A stretch of DNA of 64,000 nucleotides from Linyphia triangularis (Eukaryota > Arthropoda > Arachnida > Araneae > Linyphiidae): positions 27,048,623-27,112,622 of the forward strand of contig OZ021732.1 in the NCBI GenBank assembly GCA_963978545.1, written 5' to 3'. The position numbers and the translations under genes are program-made. A model generated the notes under the pieces. It ran no database searches. It was not told the origin of the DNA and was given only the letters and a program-made list of their open reading frames with translations. Of this stretch, positions 1 through 9,471 are shown piece by piece; the first letter of the stretch is position 1, and each line of letters begins with the position of its first letter.

Positions 1-858
1 AAGGCCACATAGTTGCTTATTGTGTTCAAATTGCCAAAACCAAAATCTGTTGGGGCTTCAAAGCGATAATGCATGCAGTTCATTTTTTGGAATCAATTTT
101 TCAAGTTATGAAAATACCTGTAATTCACTAATAATTTGACACATTGCAATTTATTATAGTTATTATATAATAAACCAATGACTGATAATTACTTGATATT
201 CTTTTTTTTTTATAAAATTCATCTGTGTATGTTTGTTTTCTATTCATTACGGACTGAAACCTCACTGAGAGAGAATGGCCTTAGCATCAGCTACTGGTCA
301 TTGGTACAACGAGGTCTTGTAACTGGGGCCATTTGCAAAATTTCTTTAAAAACTTTTATTTAACGGAATCTATTATTTTAAGTATTAATATTAATTTCAA
401 ATGGGAAGTAATTACTATAACGATGTATGCATATCAGTTTCACATTTTTAAACGCCTCAGTGACTCATTTTTTGAGCATTGAAAAAAGACGGCCCTATGA
501 ACAAAGGTCTCCCCTACTAAGATAGATAATTTTACAAAATTACCATAGTTACACCACTAACCATTCATAATTCAAAAAGTTACACGATAATACATACAAT
601 AGACAAGAGTCACAGGATCATACATAATAATACAGTACAATATACAAAGTTGAGACAGTGTTTGACAATCATACTGAAAAAATAGAATACGTAATCCAAG
701 CTAACAAAATTTATAAAATCTAACAATACACAAATACAAATATGTATCCTTTTTATCACTAAATAACCAATATAGTACACTAAATAACCCAAATTAAATA
801 CATACAAATTTTGCAGCACAAAATATAAGTTACTTACCTAGCCAGTATAATCCAATCA
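1..858. other. AT-rich DNA with no recognised gene
   Basis: Only short chance open frames occur here, including a 61-codon one at 178-363 with no recognisable motif. I see no splice-consistent exon or repeat structure. Confidence 0.5.
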
Positions 859-1125
859 TTACTCCTTGATTATCCTCCAGTGCATATCTAACTGTTTCTT
901 AAAACTCTTTACGCTCACGGAATTTACAACATTTGCTAGCAAATCATCCCAATCCTTGATTATCCTATTGTAAAAATAGTGTGTTCGCCCTTCCCTATTG
1001 AATTAAGATTTGAACAATTTGCATTCATTGCCTCGTTTCCTACTGTCAGTGACAAATTCTAAACCCCTAACTTCTCCTGTGTAATCAATACAAACAACTG
1101 AATTTAATCTTCTCTTACCCTTCTT
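859..1125 (-). mobile_element. 3' end of a LINE (non-LTR retrotransposon) reverse-transcriptase gene, decayed
   Basis: Read on the minus strand this encodes the typical C-terminal tail of a CR1/Jockey-type reverse transcriptase. A basic Arg/Lys-rich segment is followed by FYNRIIKDWDDLLANVV, then a Ser-Phe-Lys-Lys...Leu-Asp-Met-His-Trp ending and a TAA stop (859-861). The pattern of an aromatic stretch, a Trp-(Asp/Asn)-x-Leu core and a final Leu-Asp-x-His-Trp is known from many LINE ORF2 ends. A premature TAA lies within the segment, after the residues CKLFKS, so this copy is dead. Nothing upstream on the minus strand extends the gene, which fits a 5'-truncated insertion. Confidence 0.65.
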
Positions 1126-1154
1126 TCATCAAACCCATCACAAAAGATAATTTT

Positions 1155-1560
1155 TACCCCTCCGAATTTTCTTATAACACTATATCACAATTTTAAAATT
1201 CTGCATCAACATGTCAAAACTTTCAATATATTTTACCCAAAGCTTGGGATGCCGACCAAGCGGCATAGTGGTTAGCATACTAGCTTCTAGACAGAGAAGT
1301 TGCGGGTTCGAGTCCCGTGTAAGGCATGGATGTTTGTAAATGTATGTTAGCTTGCCAAATGACGAATGTTTCGGAGCGTTATAGCCTTCGTGTTGCTGAC
1401 GGCGCCAGATAATCTGAAAACAACCAACCAACCCAGATCTTGGCTAGATTGGTCAAGATCCGTAGCGATGGTCAGTCTACAGCAGTCAGTCCACATCGGG
1501 ATTGGCCAGTGTTCAATGTTATTGGCCAGCGTATTTGTACCACAGGGGTAGCAAGTTTAT
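1155..1560 (+). repeat. Dispersed repeat family R1, copy A (split by a SINE)
   Basis: The segment starts with a CCTCCG-containing stretch, runs through a motif close to AAAATTCTGCATCAACAT and ATATTTTACCC, and resumes after about 1435 with TTGGTCAAGATCCGTAGC. The same order of blocks occurs at 19320-19520 (plus) and 29895-30045 (minus). Compared with those copies, this one is interrupted between ACCC and the GATC-containing block by a tRNA-derived sequence. Confidence 0.6.
1251..1435 (+). mobile_element. tRNA-derived SINE (pol III promoter boxes present)
   Basis: An A-box-like GGCATAGTGG at about 1262 and a perfect B box GGTTCGAGTCC at 1305-1315 are spaced as in a tRNA. The T arm can pair (GCGGG with CCCGT) and an anticodon-like arm is possible, but the loop is irregular, so a functional tRNA is unlikely. 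A non-tRNA tail runs to a CCAACCAACCCA end. The insert interrupts dispersed repeat R1, which supports a mobile SINE rather than a tRNA gene. Confidence 0.6.
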
Positions 1561-1788
1561 ATATTAACATATCATGCATAATGATTTCAAATTATTTCAA
1601 ACTATCCTGTGAATTTAATAAATAGTATTGTAATCCTCTGTCTGGTATCCTTAATTTGAACTCATTTTAGCAACTCTACTCAAAAGTATGTATAATAAAA
1701 ATTTATTTCTGTAAAGTTTTTTTATCTTCTCATCCTATAGATATCTTAAGTATTGTAATAGTCCACAAATTTGACTTTTGTCATGTCT

Positions 1789-1792
1789 TATG
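1789..1792. repeat. Target-site duplication (left), TATG
   Basis: These four bases precede the left LTR and match the four bases after the right LTR (7741-7744), as expected for a Gypsy-type integrase. Confidence 0.8.
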
Positions 1793-2055
1793 TGTGGGAA
1801 GGCTAGTGGGGCTGAATAATCAGGCAGTAGTAGTTAATTGTGCTTTAAACTTTAATTAACAACATCTATTTAGGTTATTATACATCGTCAGGGGGACAAA
1901 ACCCCACAGCACCTTCCGCTCTCGTTCTCTCTCTCCAGAAGAATGTTCTCTCCCTCTCTCCTTCCGTCATCACTTACTCCTACTTCACGACTTCTCCGCC
2001 AGGTGCGACATCCGTTGAAGGGAATGCCATCTATTGGAGGGATCTCCAACCCACA
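1793..2055 (-). repeat. 3' LTR of the Gypsy-type element
   Basis: This 263-bp block begins TGTGGGAAGG and ends ACCCACA on the plus strand. It matches 7478-7740 with no difference that I can see. On the minus strand it lies downstream of pol and would supply the polyadenylation region. Confidence 0.92.
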
Positions 2056-2438
2056 CGGCCGTCCTGACAATGCAGGCGTCCTCGCCTGATATCAAATTCT
2101 GAAAAGAATCAAAAGAAAACGGAGAGAAAAATGTTCTAAAATTTTACAAAAATTTGGTGTAGGATGTGATGAAAAGTTCTAAACTTGCAGGATTCTCCCC
2201 AAAAAGTTTGTAGTTTTAAAAAAAATCACTAGAAAATGTTCAAACATCTTGAAAAGTTATCAAGAAAACCTTAAAAAGTTCACTAGAAAAGTTCGAATAT
2301 TCAAAGTTCACTCGAAAAGTTAAAAAACACTGAAAAAGTTTCAAAATTCGAAAAAGTTCGAAATTAAAGTTTTCTTGAAAGAGTTCAAAAACACTTAGGA
2401 AAAGTTCACAACCAAAAAGTTTTTTAGTTTATGACTTT
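2056..2438 (-). other. 3' untranslated segment of the Gypsy-type element
   Basis: Non-coding sequence between the pol stop and the 3' LTR. On the plus strand it is rich in repeats of the type AAAAGTT (about 2150-2430). No envelope frame and no clear polypurine tract are visible. Confidence 0.6.
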
Positions 2439-5400
2439 CTATTGTCCCCATTTTTTCATGTGATCGGCCACAGTCGACGTCTGATTAGGTCCCTCATGAT
2501 GACCCACTTTTTTCACATCGTATCGGTCTTTCGGTCTGATCTTGATGACTTCATAAGGTCCATGAAACTTAGGACGCAGTTTCATTCCTGGCCCCATCTG
2601 TGTTCTTTGTATTGCTACTAGGTCTCCGATCTTGTAGTTGTGGGCGACCTTTCTCTTCTTGTTGAAGTTTCTCCGATTTTCTTCCTGTAGTTTAAGAATA
2701 TTCTTCTTCGCTTCTTCGCGTTCTATTTCACGAGTGTTCATCATCTCTGTAATTCTCTCCTCTTCCAGCATTTCCAAAATCTTCAAATCTTCTTTATTTC
2801 GCATCTTGACTCCAGTTAGTAATTCGAAAGGAGTTCTCTTGGTACTTCGACTTGTTGTTGAATTCATTGTTCGCTGGACTTTATCGACGTGCTTGAACCA
2901 CTTTTCAGGCTCCTCAATCGACAGCTTAGCAAGGATTGGTGCCAAAGTTCCATGAATTCTTTCGATCTGTCCGTTACCTCTCGGAATTCCAGTTGTTATG
3001 GTAATAAGCTCTATGTTCTCCTCTTGACAATACTCTTCGAACTGCTTCGACGTGAAAGCTGAACCTTTATCCGCTATTATTCGTGACGGATTTCCAAAAA
3101 TGGCTTGCTGTTGTTTTAATTTCTGTATGGCGTCGTTGGCAGATGTAGATTTCACTGGGTAAAACCATACGAACTTCGTAAAAGAATCGATGACCGAAAA
3201 TATATGTTTGTACTGCTTGTTTGTAGAAGGTAGGGGTCCAACGAAATCAACATGGTAAGTATGTAGAGGAATGCTGTCTTTCGAAATGGGATTTAAAAAT
3301 CCTTCTGCTTTTCCTTTCTTCGCATTGTAAAGTATGCATTCAATGCAGTTTGCTATGACTGTTTCAATGATGTTACGTGCCTTTGGTATAAAATATTCTT
3401 GCTTCAAAATTTCTTCTGTTTTTTGTGCGGCGAAATGTCCATTACTATGAGTCTTCCTCGCAATTTCTGCTTGCATTTCTTGTGGTACTACCAGTAGCTC
3501 TCTATCATTGACAACCTTATACAAAATGTTATTCTTCTCGACGAAGTTGTTTACTTTTCCTTCTTCTAAGGCCTCTTTGATTGTTTGGATGTACTCATCA
3601 GTTGCTTGTGCAGCGGCGATATTTCGTGTTATGTCTTCACACGTAGCTATCAAAACAGGATGTCGACTTAAAGAATCAACATGTTTCATACGAGTACCAG
3701 GTCTGTGTACAATTTCGTAGTCATACTCTTCAAGTATAAGTGCATAACGGGCTATTTTTGGTGTTAAATCACGCTTGCTCATGGTCATTTTAAATGCGGA
3801 GCAGTCAGTAACTATTTTAAACTTAGTGCCTAATAAATAGTTTCTAAATTTCTTCAAAGCTTCAATTACTGCTAAAACTTCTAATTCATAGCTTGAATAT
3901 TTTTCTTCGTGTGTTGATGTTTTTTTACTCATGTAGTATATGGGATACAACTTCTTATCTTCCGCTTCCTGGAAAAGAATTGCACCATACCCATAAGAAC
4001 TTGCGTCTGTGTCTAATCTTGCACCCGGTTGATAAATGTGAAGTACAGGACTCTTTGAAAGGATGTCTTTCAGTTCTTTAAAGGCATTTTGCTGCTCATT
4101 CCCAAAATAAAATGTAGTGTTGTTTCTAAGTAAATCACTCAATGGTTTCGCTATAAGGGAATATGATTTGATGTATTTACGAAAATATCCCGTCAATCCC
4201 AAAAAACTTTGAACGCCTTTTACATTTTTAGGTGTGGGGAAGTTCTGGACCGCTTTAACTTTGTCGAACGAAGGTTTAATTGTACCATTCTCAATGACAT
4301 GTCCAAAAAATTCTATCTTCTTTTTTAAAAATTGGCACTTCTTTAAATTTAATTCAAGACCGTATTGGGATGCTGTTTCTAACACTCTCTTCAAACTGTT
4401 GACATTCTCACGTTCATTAAGCGATGGCAGAATTATATCGTCAAGATAAATAAGCACAGTTCCATCTTTAAGAAGATCTCTGAATACATAGTTAATGTAT
4501 CTTTGAAATATTGCCGGACTTGTTGACATCCCGAAGGGCATTTTACAGAATTCAAACTGAGAAGAATGAGTCACGAAAGAAGTATATTTTATGCTGTCTT
4601 CCTCAACGTCGACGTGCATAAACCCGCTCTTCAAATCAATTTTTGAGAACACCTTATTATTCCCTAATTGATCTAGAACTTCTTCGATAATGGGTAGGGG
4701 AAAACTATCTTTAATTAAACGACGATTAATCAACCTATAGTCGATTGCTAAACGTGATTCTCCAGATTTCTTTTTCACTAAGACCACTGGAGAACAGTAA
4801 TCTGAACAGCTGTTTCGTATAATCCCTTTTTCAAGCCATTCGGCAACGATTTTATCAACCTCCAGTTTCTCGGGCAAAGCTAATCTTCTAGGACGTTGAC
4901 GAATAGGAATATCGTCTTTCAAAATTATTTTCATCTTTAAATTAGTACTCTTCGTTTTATTCGGAACGTAATTTTTTATCAAGTCCGAAACCTCCTTTCT
5001 AACGCTCAAATCACTAATGTGTACTAAATCCAAAAAGTTATCATTTAAAATTCCAACAGTTTTAAAAATATCATTTTCCTTAAAATCATTATTCGTTGAA
5101 ATGTTTCTTTCCGGAATAGAAGCCTTTTCATTATCTGAATCTAATCTATGAACTGTTAGGAATCCGCAGCTTTTTCTGTTTGTCAACAAACGCACGTGGT
5201 TTTGTTGTGATGTGAGCACACCGCCATGTTGTTTCACAAGCACGTGGCCCTGTTTACCTCCGAAAGATATTTGCGAATCATGCAGCTCATTGATTTCTGA
5301 AGAGTGATACCTTTTGACCTTGAATTTATCGTAAGACGGAATTGCCTCTTTTATAAAAACGCTGGAAATAAAGTATCTTTTTATTTTGATCTGTTTCATT

Positions 5401-6671
5401 TGAGCTAAAGAGATTGTTTTATGATCTTTAATACTACGAATTACGAGTTCTTGATCGCTTAAAACATAATTTACTTTGGAAAGCAAATCCATTCCCAGAA
5501 TGAATGTGGTACTCAGATTATCCATCACATACACTTTATTTGATATGGTAAAATTATCAATTTCAATATCACAGTAAAAATATCCCTTAGGCATAATACC
5601 TTGTGTGTTAACCCCATTAATAATAATACTTTCATGTAATAATTCCGGATTACCAATACTTGAATAAAATTCTAGATTACATAGACATAAATCACTCCCT
5701 GTGTCCACCAAAGATAAAACTTCATTACCTCTAATAATTAACTTTTTCCAAGTTTTATTACATACTGGTAAAGCTTTATTTACACTGTTAACTACCCTTT
5801 TGTCTGGGCACACAAAACTTTTATGACCAAACTTGTTACAGTGCCAGCAGACTATACTGTTATTCTTATCAACTAAACTACTTTTATTTCTATTGGTAGT
5901 ATCATAATCATTTACAGTATTATATTTATCATTATTTACAGTATTACTTCTACCATTATTTATACAAGAAGAATCATTATTTTTACTATAACCACCAGAT
6001 GCACTATTATATTTGTCATAGCCACAAGATGCACTATTATTTTTATTATATACACATGGGTTAGTAAGCTGCTTTTTTGACCAGGTTTGGGCACGTTTAT
6101 TATAATGACCTGTTACATGTTCGCTATCATTATACTTTGTTTCGTACCCCCTATTTCCTCGTAAATTTATATTTGAAATATTTCTTCTAACCGAATCGAA
6201 ATCGTCGAGTTTTTCTATCAACTCTTCTACTCGAGATATTTTAGGCAGGTCATCTAGAAAATGTTCGCGAGTTTCTTTTGGCATTTTTCGTTTCAGTTGA
6301 TCTACGATCATTAGTTCTTTTAAATCTTGAAAAGTTTCTACTTTTAATCCCTGTAGCCATCCTTCCAAAAAGCTTGTCAGCTCAAAAGCGAAATCTCTCC
6401 ATGAAGCTTGAATATCTTTTTTATGACTAGCAAAATTTTGACGAAACTGTTCTGGTGATAAATAAAAGCGTTTTAGAAGTACTTTTTTTATATGATCGTA
6501 ATCGTTAGCCTTGATTTCTGGTTCCCGTGCAATTAAATTAACGATCTCTAAAGGAAGTAGTGTTAACAAATGGGTAACCCAGTTCTCTTTTGTTATTTCT
6601 GCTCTAGAAATTTGTCTTTCGAATAATGTTAAGAATATAGCTACGTCGCTTTTCATATCAAAAGGTTTCAT
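2439..6671 (-). CDS. Gag-Pol polyprotein of a Gypsy-type retrotransposon (1410 aa)
   Basis: This encodes the structural and replication proteins of the element. In order: a capsid-like region (about residues 1-180); an Asn/Ser/Tyr-rich low-complexity linker (about 185-265); one CCHC zinc knuckle, CWHCNKFGHKSFVC (about 273-287); an aspartic protease with the DTGS motif (about 322); reverse transcriptase with the catalytic YLDD box (about 740); RNase H with TDAS (about 887); integrase with an HHCC finger (H-x3-H and C-x2-C, about 1077-1115) and a D,D,E triad (about 1137, 1199, 1235); and a GPY/F-like C-terminal domain (about 1370). No internal stop is present. The annotated Met is not necessarily the true start: the frame stays open upstream of 6671, and the first gag segment lies in another frame (6758-7042). 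It is probably competent for pol functions if that frame change can be bridged. Confidence 0.93.
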   Translation of the reverse strand: MKPFDMKSDVAIFLTLFERQISRAEITKENWVTHLLTLLPLEIVNLIAREPEIKANDYDHIKKVLLKRFYLSPEQFRQNFASHKKDIQASWRDFAFELTSFLEGWLQGLKVETFQDLKELMIVDQLKRKMPKETREHFLDDLPKISRVEELIEKLDDFDSVRRNISNINLRGNRGYETKYNDSEHVTGHYNKRAQTWSKKQLTNPCVYNKNNSASCGYDKYNSASGGYSKNNDSSCINNGRSNTVNNDKYNTVNDYDTTNRNKSSLVDKNNSIVCWHCNKFGHKSFVCPDKRVVNSVNKALPVCNKTWKKLIIRGNEVLSLVDTGSDLCLCNLEFYSSIGNPELLHESIIINGVNTQGIMPKGYFYCDIEIDNFTISNKVYVMDNLSTTFILGMDLLSKVNYVLSDQELVIRSIKDHKTISLAQMKQIKIKRYFISSVFIKEAIPSYDKFKVKRYHSSEINELHDSQISFGGKQGHVLVKQHGGVLTSQQNHVRLLTNRKSCGFLTVHRLDSDNEKASIPERNISTNNDFKENDIFKTVGILNDNFLDLVHISDLSVRKEVSDLIKNYVPNKTKSTNLKMKIILKDDIPIRQRPRRLALPEKLEVDKIVAEWLEKGIIRNSCSDYCSPVVLVKKKSGESRLAIDYRLINRRLIKDSFPLPIIEEVLDQLGNNKVFSKIDLKSGFMHVDVEEDSIKYTSFVTHSSQFEFCKMPFGMSTSPAIFQRYINYVFRDLLKDGTVLIYLDDIILPSLNERENVNSLKRVLETASQYGLELNLKKCQFLKKKIEFFGHVIENGTIKPSFDKVKAVQNFPTPKNVKGVQSFLGLTGYFRKYIKSYSLIAKPLSDLLRNNTTFYFGNEQQNAFKELKDILSKSPVLHIYQPGARLDTDASSYGYGAILFQEAEDKKLYPIYYMSKKTSTHEEKYSSYELEVLAVIEALKKFRNYLLGTKFKIVTDCSAFKMTMSKRDLTPKIARYALILEEYDYEIVHRPGTRMKHVDSLSRHPVLIATCEDITRNIAAAQATDEYIQTIKEALEEGKVNNFVEKNNILYKVVNDRELLVVPQEMQAEIARKTHSNGHFAAQKTEEILKQEYFIPKARNIIETVIANCIECILYNAKKGKAEGFLNPISKDSIPLHTYHVDFVGPLPSTNKQYKHIFSVIDSFTKFVWFYPVKSTSANDAIQKLKQQQAIFGNPSRIIADKGSAFTSKQFEEYCQEENIELITITTGIPRGNGQIERIHGTLAPILAKLSIEEPEKWFKHVDKVQRTMNSTTSRSTKRTPFELLTGVKMRNKEDLKILEMLEEERITEMMNTREIEREEAKKNILKLQEENRRNFNKKRKVAHNYKIGDLVAIQRTQMGPGMKLRPKFHGPYEVIKIRPKDRYDVKKVGHHEGPNQTSTVADHMKKWGQ

Positions 6672-6757
6672 AATTTTTAAAACATCATATTTTGTTCCGG
6701 AATTTTCTATCGGCTGATTTTGTCGGTTTGCAGTTCCGGCTTCTAATTTTTTTAGTT

Positions 6758-7042
6758 CTAAATCGCGTTGGGCTTGTCCCTTTCAATATCGAGTTGAGCT
6801 TGTCGTTCTTCCTCCTCACGTTCGCTAACTATAGTAGCTAACATATCTTTAGTGATTTCCGCAGAATAATCACTAGACTCAGTAATTAATTTATTCATCT
6901 GTGCAATTGTCGCATGTTCAGGAACAGTTAAGTTAAGTTCTCTAACAAGGACTATTAAATCACATTTTCGTGCCTTCGCCAAAAAGGTCATAACTGGTTT
7001 ATTTGAAGTTGCAGCTGTATTTAGCGGCATGGTTAGTTTCAA
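6758..7042 (-). CDS. N-terminal gag segment of the Gypsy-type element (94 aa)
   Basis: This short frame begins after the leader and ends in an acidic, coiled-coil-like stretch rich in Glu, Arg and Gln. The following gag-pol frame, read upstream of its first Met, continues the same charged helix in a different reading frame, so the two parts are probably one gag protein interrupted near 6770. Moving from this frame to the next needs a -1 shift, equivalent to one missing base. No classic slippery heptamer is seen there, so a recent deletion or a sequencing error is as likely as programmed frameshifting. Confidence 0.7.
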   Translation of the reverse strand: MKLTMPLNTAATSNKPVMTFLAKARKCDLIVLVRELNLTVPEHATIAQMNKLITESSDYSAEITKDMLATIVSEREEEERQAQLDIERDKPNAI

Positions 7043-7459
7043 AAATCAAAAATTTCTACTCACAGGATCCAGTGTAGACACCCGTGCAGACACTATAGAA
7101 AGCCCGTAGATATAGCCACTCGTTGTTTCGGTTTTCATGCACCCTGTGCACTTTTCAATTTCTTTTAGTTGATTTTACAGTCCGTCTGTAGTATTCAGGT
7201 AGGTTTTCATCATTTCATCCCCAATGCTCCAGTGCTGGCATAGTTCGAGGTATCAGTTCTGCTTTGGCTCTCCGTAGTTTCGCTTCTGCCGGATTGTAAT
7301 AGGGAAATCTTTTCTATGGGCTGCTGTGCAGGTGAGACGACTCGCAAGTGTCCAGTTTTACTTTTTTGATACTCCGCAGCTAGGCGACCGTATCTAACAA
7401 TTTTTTCACGCGGCAGGTTTACCGTTGGCTTTTGTAGGCCGAAGATCTTTCCATTTTTT
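7043..7459 (-). other. 5' leader of the Gypsy-type element
   Basis: Non-coding sequence between the primer-binding site and the first gag frame. It is expected to carry packaging signals, but none can be identified by eye. Confidence 0.6.
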
Positions 7460-7477
7460 CCTTAGGCCGAGCCCCCA
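7460..7477 (-). promoter_or_regulatory. Primer-binding site, tRNA-Pro-like
   Basis: Directly abutting the 5' LTR, the minus strand reads TGGGGGCTCGGCCTAAGG. The first ten bases, and 12 of the first 13, match the complement of the 3' end of animal tRNA-Pro as known from retroviral primer sites. The last bases do not match the usual tRNA-Pro sequence. Confidence 0.65.
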
Positions 7478-7740
7478 TGTGGGAAGGCTAGTGGGGCTGA
7501 ATAATCAGGCAGTAGTAGTTAATTGTGCTTTAAACTTTAATTAACAACATCTATTTAGGTTATTATACATCGTCAGGGGGACAAAACCCCACAGCACCTT
7601 CCGCTCTCGTTCTCTCTCTCCAGAAGAATGTTCTCTCCCTCTCTCCTTCCGTCATCACTTACTCCTACTTCACGACTTCTCCGCCAGGTGCGACATCCGT
7701 TGAAGGGAATGCCATCTATTGGAGGGATCTCCAACCCACA
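7478..7740 (-). promoter_or_regulatory. 5' LTR of the Gypsy-type element (promoter)
   Basis: A second copy of the 263-bp LTR, upstream of gag on the minus strand. It would drive transcription of the element. It ends directly at the TATG target duplication (7741-7744). Confidence 0.92.
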
Positions 7741-7744
7741 TATG

Positions 7745-9311
7745 TATATCTAAATAATATAATGCACTTATTCCAAAAATGCCGAAAATCTTTACGGTGT
7801 ATGTCTGTCTATCAGGTTGTGCAACTAGCTATAAATCTTAAAATACTGAAACGATTTCAATGCTCATAAATGGAGCGTTTTGTTATTTTAAATTTGTTAA
7901 CAATGAAGAAAGGTATCCATGGCAATGGTTGTCGAACACAATTTACCGAAATGGATATAAAATACTCATTCTATAGAGTTGCATTTTTATTTTATTAGAA
8001 CTTTCTTGTTAGCAAATAATATTTCAACATTTTTTTTTTTTTTTTTTTTGCTTCTTTGTTATGTGATAAGTGTGTAAATAGTAAATAGGTTATGTTTGTT
8101 TAACTGTCATGTTTTTTGGACCTTATACTACTTTTTGAGATTGAGTTTTAGTATTGAAGGTATATTTACTCTTCAGTTTTGTCGCAATGAATACTTTTTT
8201 ACTGTTATGACTGTCAGTAGAAAATTGTCCAGTTTTGAAATAGTTTTAAAAAAAACTTATTGCTCCTTTAAAAACTATTTTCTAAAGAAATAAAATATAA
8301 TGGATATAAAAGACGGCTTGTGAACTTAGGAGGTAGGATTGGTTTAATTTTTAATTTAAATGGTGGGGGCGAAAAAAAAACTTTTTAATTATCTCACATC
8401 TAGATATTTTGCAGTTATCGTGTTTCTGTAATACATGATTCAATTGGATCAACTTCGTCATTCTTCAACCTCAACTCATTTAGGTGTGCAACTGTGCTTA
8501 CCAGTAATAATGTTTAAAATCTGGTTGATTATAAAGTTAGATTATATACTTCACTTACAGAGTGAGAAGCTTATACAAAAGCTCAGTAAATCCGTCTCAG
8601 TCCGTTTGCCTGAGGTCAACATTTCCAGAAAAAGCTACACATCATCAGCTTGTAGTGGAAAGGTGTTAAATCCCTTTTTGGTATATTTGTAAACTGGAAG
8701 AGAATGTCCATTCCATCTATTTATATAAGCTGCGCAACTTGATGACTGAAATAATAAGTTTGCTGCTAATGGGTGATGTATAAAACTGCTTATCTCATGT
8801 TTAGTTTACGAGATATTTTTTATTATATCTATATTCTGAAAACTAAACAAATTAGAGTTAGAGCATTTTCACTCTAAATCTATTATTTGCCAATGTGTTA
8901 CCAAGTATTTAAAACAATAAAATCATACTAAATACATCAAGCTGTTTCCCTGTAAAATATTTTAATGGTATGAATCTTCTTTAATAAATTCATCTTGAGT
9001 AAATAAATCCATTTAAAATAGTTTCACTCTAACAACTTGATAAGTCTTTGTTATAGGTGAAGGTGCATTTGAGCAATATTATTACACCCAAATAGTGGTT
9101 TTGATAACCGTTGTCGTCATCTTTATCTATTCATAGTTGAGATTTCAGCTGGACAGCTATACACAGCTGTATTTTAAAGCGTTCTTTTATATTCGACGCC
9201 TAATTCATGCTATTGTGAAAGTAAATAATTATTTATTTCGAAACAATCGCATTCTGATTTATGATACGGAAATGATACTGTCATATATCCTTGTAGGGGC
9301 TTACTGTTAAG
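7745..9311. other. Intergenic, AT-rich; upstream of the P450 gene
   Basis: No gene is recognised. A T run of about 20 bases lies at 8031-8049. Short open frames at 8096-8293 and 8435-8692 have no motif or splice support. The stretch 9130-9300 is the likely promoter/5' UTR zone of the P450 gene, but no convincing TATA/initiator pair stands out. Confidence 0.5.
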
Positions 9312-9471
9312 ATGAGCTTTCTTTCTGTGTCTCCCTTGACATTAGTTCTTGGGGCAGCAGTTTTAGCACTAACTGCTGTGGTTCTATTAGTCCGTGTGAT
9401 ACTTAAAAAAAGTTTAAAGAAAAATTCCCTCCTCAACCCCTTGCCTGGACCGAATGGTCTGCCCATTCTAG
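9312..9471 (+). pseudogene. P450 exon 1 (signal anchor and hinge)
   Basis: It encodes about 53 residues from ATG at 9312: a hydrophobic helix rich in Leu, Val and Ala, a basic KKSLKKN patch, then the hinge PLPGPNGLPILG. The donor G|GTTAGT gives phase 1 and joins the next exon to read GSLKTIGQ. Confidence 0.8.

Larger units (their letters stand above)
1793..7740 (-). mobile_element. Full-length Gypsy (Metaviridae)-type LTR retrotransposon
   Basis: The element is 5948 bp, minus strand, flanked by a TATG target duplication. Two 263-bp LTRs starting TG and ending CA bound it and look identical by eye, which points to a recent insertion. In element order it holds the 5' LTR (7478-7740), a primer-binding site, a leader, a short gag-type frame (6758-7042), a 1410-codon gag-pol frame (2439-6671) and the 3' LTR (1793-2055). 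The domain order protease, reverse transcriptase, RNase H, integrase defines the Gypsy superfamily. No envelope frame is seen between pol and the 3' LTR. A canonical polypurine tract next to the 3' LTR is not obvious. Confidence 0.93.

Noticed and set aside
1251..1325. A functional tRNA gene
   Set aside because: Both pol III boxes are present, but the anticodon loop is irregular and the segment is an insertion with a non-tRNA tail, which fits a SINE better.
2638..6717. Plus-strand frames inside the Gypsy-type element
   Set aside because: Antisense shadows of the gag-pol frame; no motif or splice support.
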